A stretch of 6,435 nt of DNA from Spirochaetaceae bacterium (GTDB taxonomy: Bacteria; Spirochaetota; Spirochaetia; Treponematales; Breznakiellaceae): contig JAITNZ010000166.1 of the NCBI GenBank assembly GCA_031290205.1, positions 1 through 6,435 of the forward strand, read 5' to 3'. The notes under the pieces are model-generated. The model worked only from the letters and a program-made list of their open reading frames with translations. It did not search any database and was not told the DNA's origin. Numbering within the stretch: the stretch's first letter is position 1; each line of letters opens with the position of its first letter. A program made the position numbers and the translations under genes. Below are positions 6,058 to 6,435 of this stretch, piece by piece.

Positions 6058-6101
6058 TTATCGCGCATCGCAACACTATATATTATATATACTTACTATT
6101 C

Positions 6102-6117
6102 GGTTCGCACCTTTTTC
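6102..6117 (-). repeat. Transposase-binding-site-like repeat 4
   Basis: GGTTCGCACCTTTTTC on plus; the core GGTGCGAAC reads on minus. It is spaced exactly 30 bp from the outermost site, just under three helical turns, so the two could be bound side by side. Confidence 0.7.
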
Positions 6118-6123
6118 TTTTCT

Positions 6124-6147
6124 AATGTTTTTGTTCGCACCTTTGGG
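6124..6147 (-). repeat. Outermost transposase-binding-site-like repeat 5
   Basis: Carries TTTTGTTCGCACCTTTGGG (6129-6147), the exact inverted copy of repeat 1, preceded by AATGT. As the site nearest the presumed phage end it is the likely cleavage-adjacent site (L1 equivalent). On the minus strand, counting inward from a TG at 6162-6161, the core sits 4 bp farther in than I recall for Mu L1; from 6155-6154 it sits 3 bp closer. Confidence 0.75.
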
Positions 6148-6183
6148 CTTGGGCAAGAGGCATTTACCGTGCGCCTGTTCCCC

Positions 6184-6208
6184 AAAAGCCGCTTATTTGC
6201 GGCCTTTT
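6184..6208. terminator. Bidirectional rho-independent terminator
   Basis: GCCGC (6188-6192) and GCGGC (6199-6203) pair around TTATTT. Flanking AAAA on the left and CTTTT on the right extend the stem with one unpaired C and give a T-run on either strand. It lies about 20-30 bp outside the presumed phage end, so it is probably a host terminator. It would also stop the repressor operon transcript or shield the end from host transcription. Confidence 0.65.
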
Positions 6209-6236
6209 CCTTATAAAAAGCCTCAAAATACGCCAT

Positions 6237-6262
6237 TTGAAGGCCATTGAAGCTACTTGAAG
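6237..6262 (+). repeat. Three TTGAAG words at exact 10-bp spacing
   Basis: TTGAAG occurs at 6237-6242, 6247-6252 and 6257-6262, one per helical turn, with unrelated bases between. It may be a phased protein-binding array or a short degenerate tandem repeat with a 10-bp period. Confidence 0.6.
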
Positions 6263-6389
6263 GACTGGCGGCAGATTCTCGATTTTCTCGTGGTTTACGT
6301 GGGTTTTTCTCGATTTTTCTCATTTTCGTTTTGAAAATTTTCGGCGGGGTTTTGCTTGTTATCTCTTTATACAACCAAGGTTTGTGGCG

Positions 6390-6435
6390 ATGTCTTGGGG
6401 GCTTTCGGAATTCCTATTTTCGGTGATAGCCCACA
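6390..6435 (+). CDS. Possible start of a gene running off the right edge
   Basis: ATG at 6390 opens a frame of 15 codons (MSWGLSEFLFSVIAH) that is still open at the window end. AAGG at 6376-6379 lies 10 nt upstream, a weak ribosome site. The stretch is too short to judge coding quality or family. If real it would be a host gene just outside the prophage. Confidence 0.2.
   Translation, partial: MSWGLSEFLFSVIAH

Larger units (their letters stand above)
5978..6162. other. Phage end region (attL-like) with transposase-binding sites
   Basis: This non-coding stretch beyond the repressor unit holds five copies of the core R-Y-R-C-G-A-A, which is the conserved right half of the Mu A end-site consensus. 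In Mu the repressor lies next to the left end, so this corresponds to attL. Three sites point one way (6043-6057, 6102-6117, 6124-6147) and two the other (5985-6007, 6025-6034). An AT-rich bendable stretch (TATATATTATATATA, 6078-6092) separates two of them. Mu ends are TG...CA. Going right from the outermost site, the first CA dinucleotides are at 6154-6155 and 6161-6162, so the true end is probably one of these. The open frames crossing this region look like chance. Confidence 0.75.
6209..6435. other. Probable host flank, no supported gene
   Basis: AT-rich sequence with stop codons in most frames. It contains the TTGAAG triplet array (6237-6262), two similar words TTCTCGATTTTCTCG (6276-6290) and TTCTCGATTTTTCTC (6307-6321), and the palindrome GAAAATTTTC (6333-6342). 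A minus-strand frame spanning 6096-6374 runs through the terminator and the transposase sites and has shadow-like composition, so it is not called. The host side cannot be identified. Confidence 0.5.

Noticed and set aside
5992..6374. Open frames on both strands across the repeat region (5992-6216 plus, 6096-6374 minus)
   Set aside because: They read through the transposase sites and a hairpin terminator, are low-complexity, and have no ribosome sites.
1..6435. CRISPR array, tRNA or rRNA genes
   Set aside because: No regularly spaced long repeats, cloverleaf-like segments or rRNA-like sequence were seen on either strand.

Overview
The window looks like the early (immunity and transposition) end of a Mu-like transposable prophage, with a short stretch of probable host DNA on the right. 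The key evidence is a complete MuA-type DDE transposase (939-2885, minus), the adjoining MuB-type AAA+ ATPase (1-884, minus, running off the left edge), a divergent LexA/CI-type repressor (4497-5207, plus), and a cluster of five copies of a MuA-binding-site core (R-Y-R-C-G-A-A) at 5985-6147, where the phage end should be. The host cannot be named from the sequence. It is a bacterium with strong AGGAGG-type ribosome binding sites and a classical sigma70 promoter.

Layout. A consensus promoter at 4427-4455 (TTGACA, 17 bp, TATACT) fires leftward. It is followed at the expected transcription start by a perfect 8-bp-arm inverted repeat (4396-4421), a likely operator. The leftward operon then carries a 79-aa HTH protein in the position of Mu Ner (4097-4336), a 118-aa protein with a coiled coil plus a paralogous HTH (3744-4100), a 158-aa protein of unknown function (3271-3747), the transposase A and the ATPase B. 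The first three genes are coupled by ATGA overlaps. Between the 158-aa gene and A lies a 138-aa gene on the opposite strand (2928-3344). It is visibly AT-richer than its neighbours and looks like a cargo gene dropped into the operon.

The rightward unit holds the repressor (HTH plus S24 Ser-Lys protease domain, Cys-Gly cleavage site) and, coupled by ATGA, a 257-aa protein with a helical N-terminus, a probable winged helix and a hydrophobic membrane-like C-terminus (5204-5977). These two genes are also AT-rich.

Right of 5977 there is no convincing phage gene. Residues 5978 to about 6162 hold the transposase-binding repeats, and the phage terminus (5'-TG on the minus strand, CA on plus) is probably close to 6155 or 6162. 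Beyond that are a bidirectional rho-independent terminator (6184-6208), a run of three TTGAAG words exactly 10 bp apart (6237-6262), AT-rich non-coding DNA, and perhaps the first codons of a gene at the right edge.

How it would work: in the lysogen the S24 repressor holds the leftward promoter off. Autocleavage would release it, the Ner-like protein would tune the switch, and A and B would pair the ends and capture target DNA for replicative transposition. The membrane-type winged-helix protein and the antisense 138-aa gene are the least explained parts.
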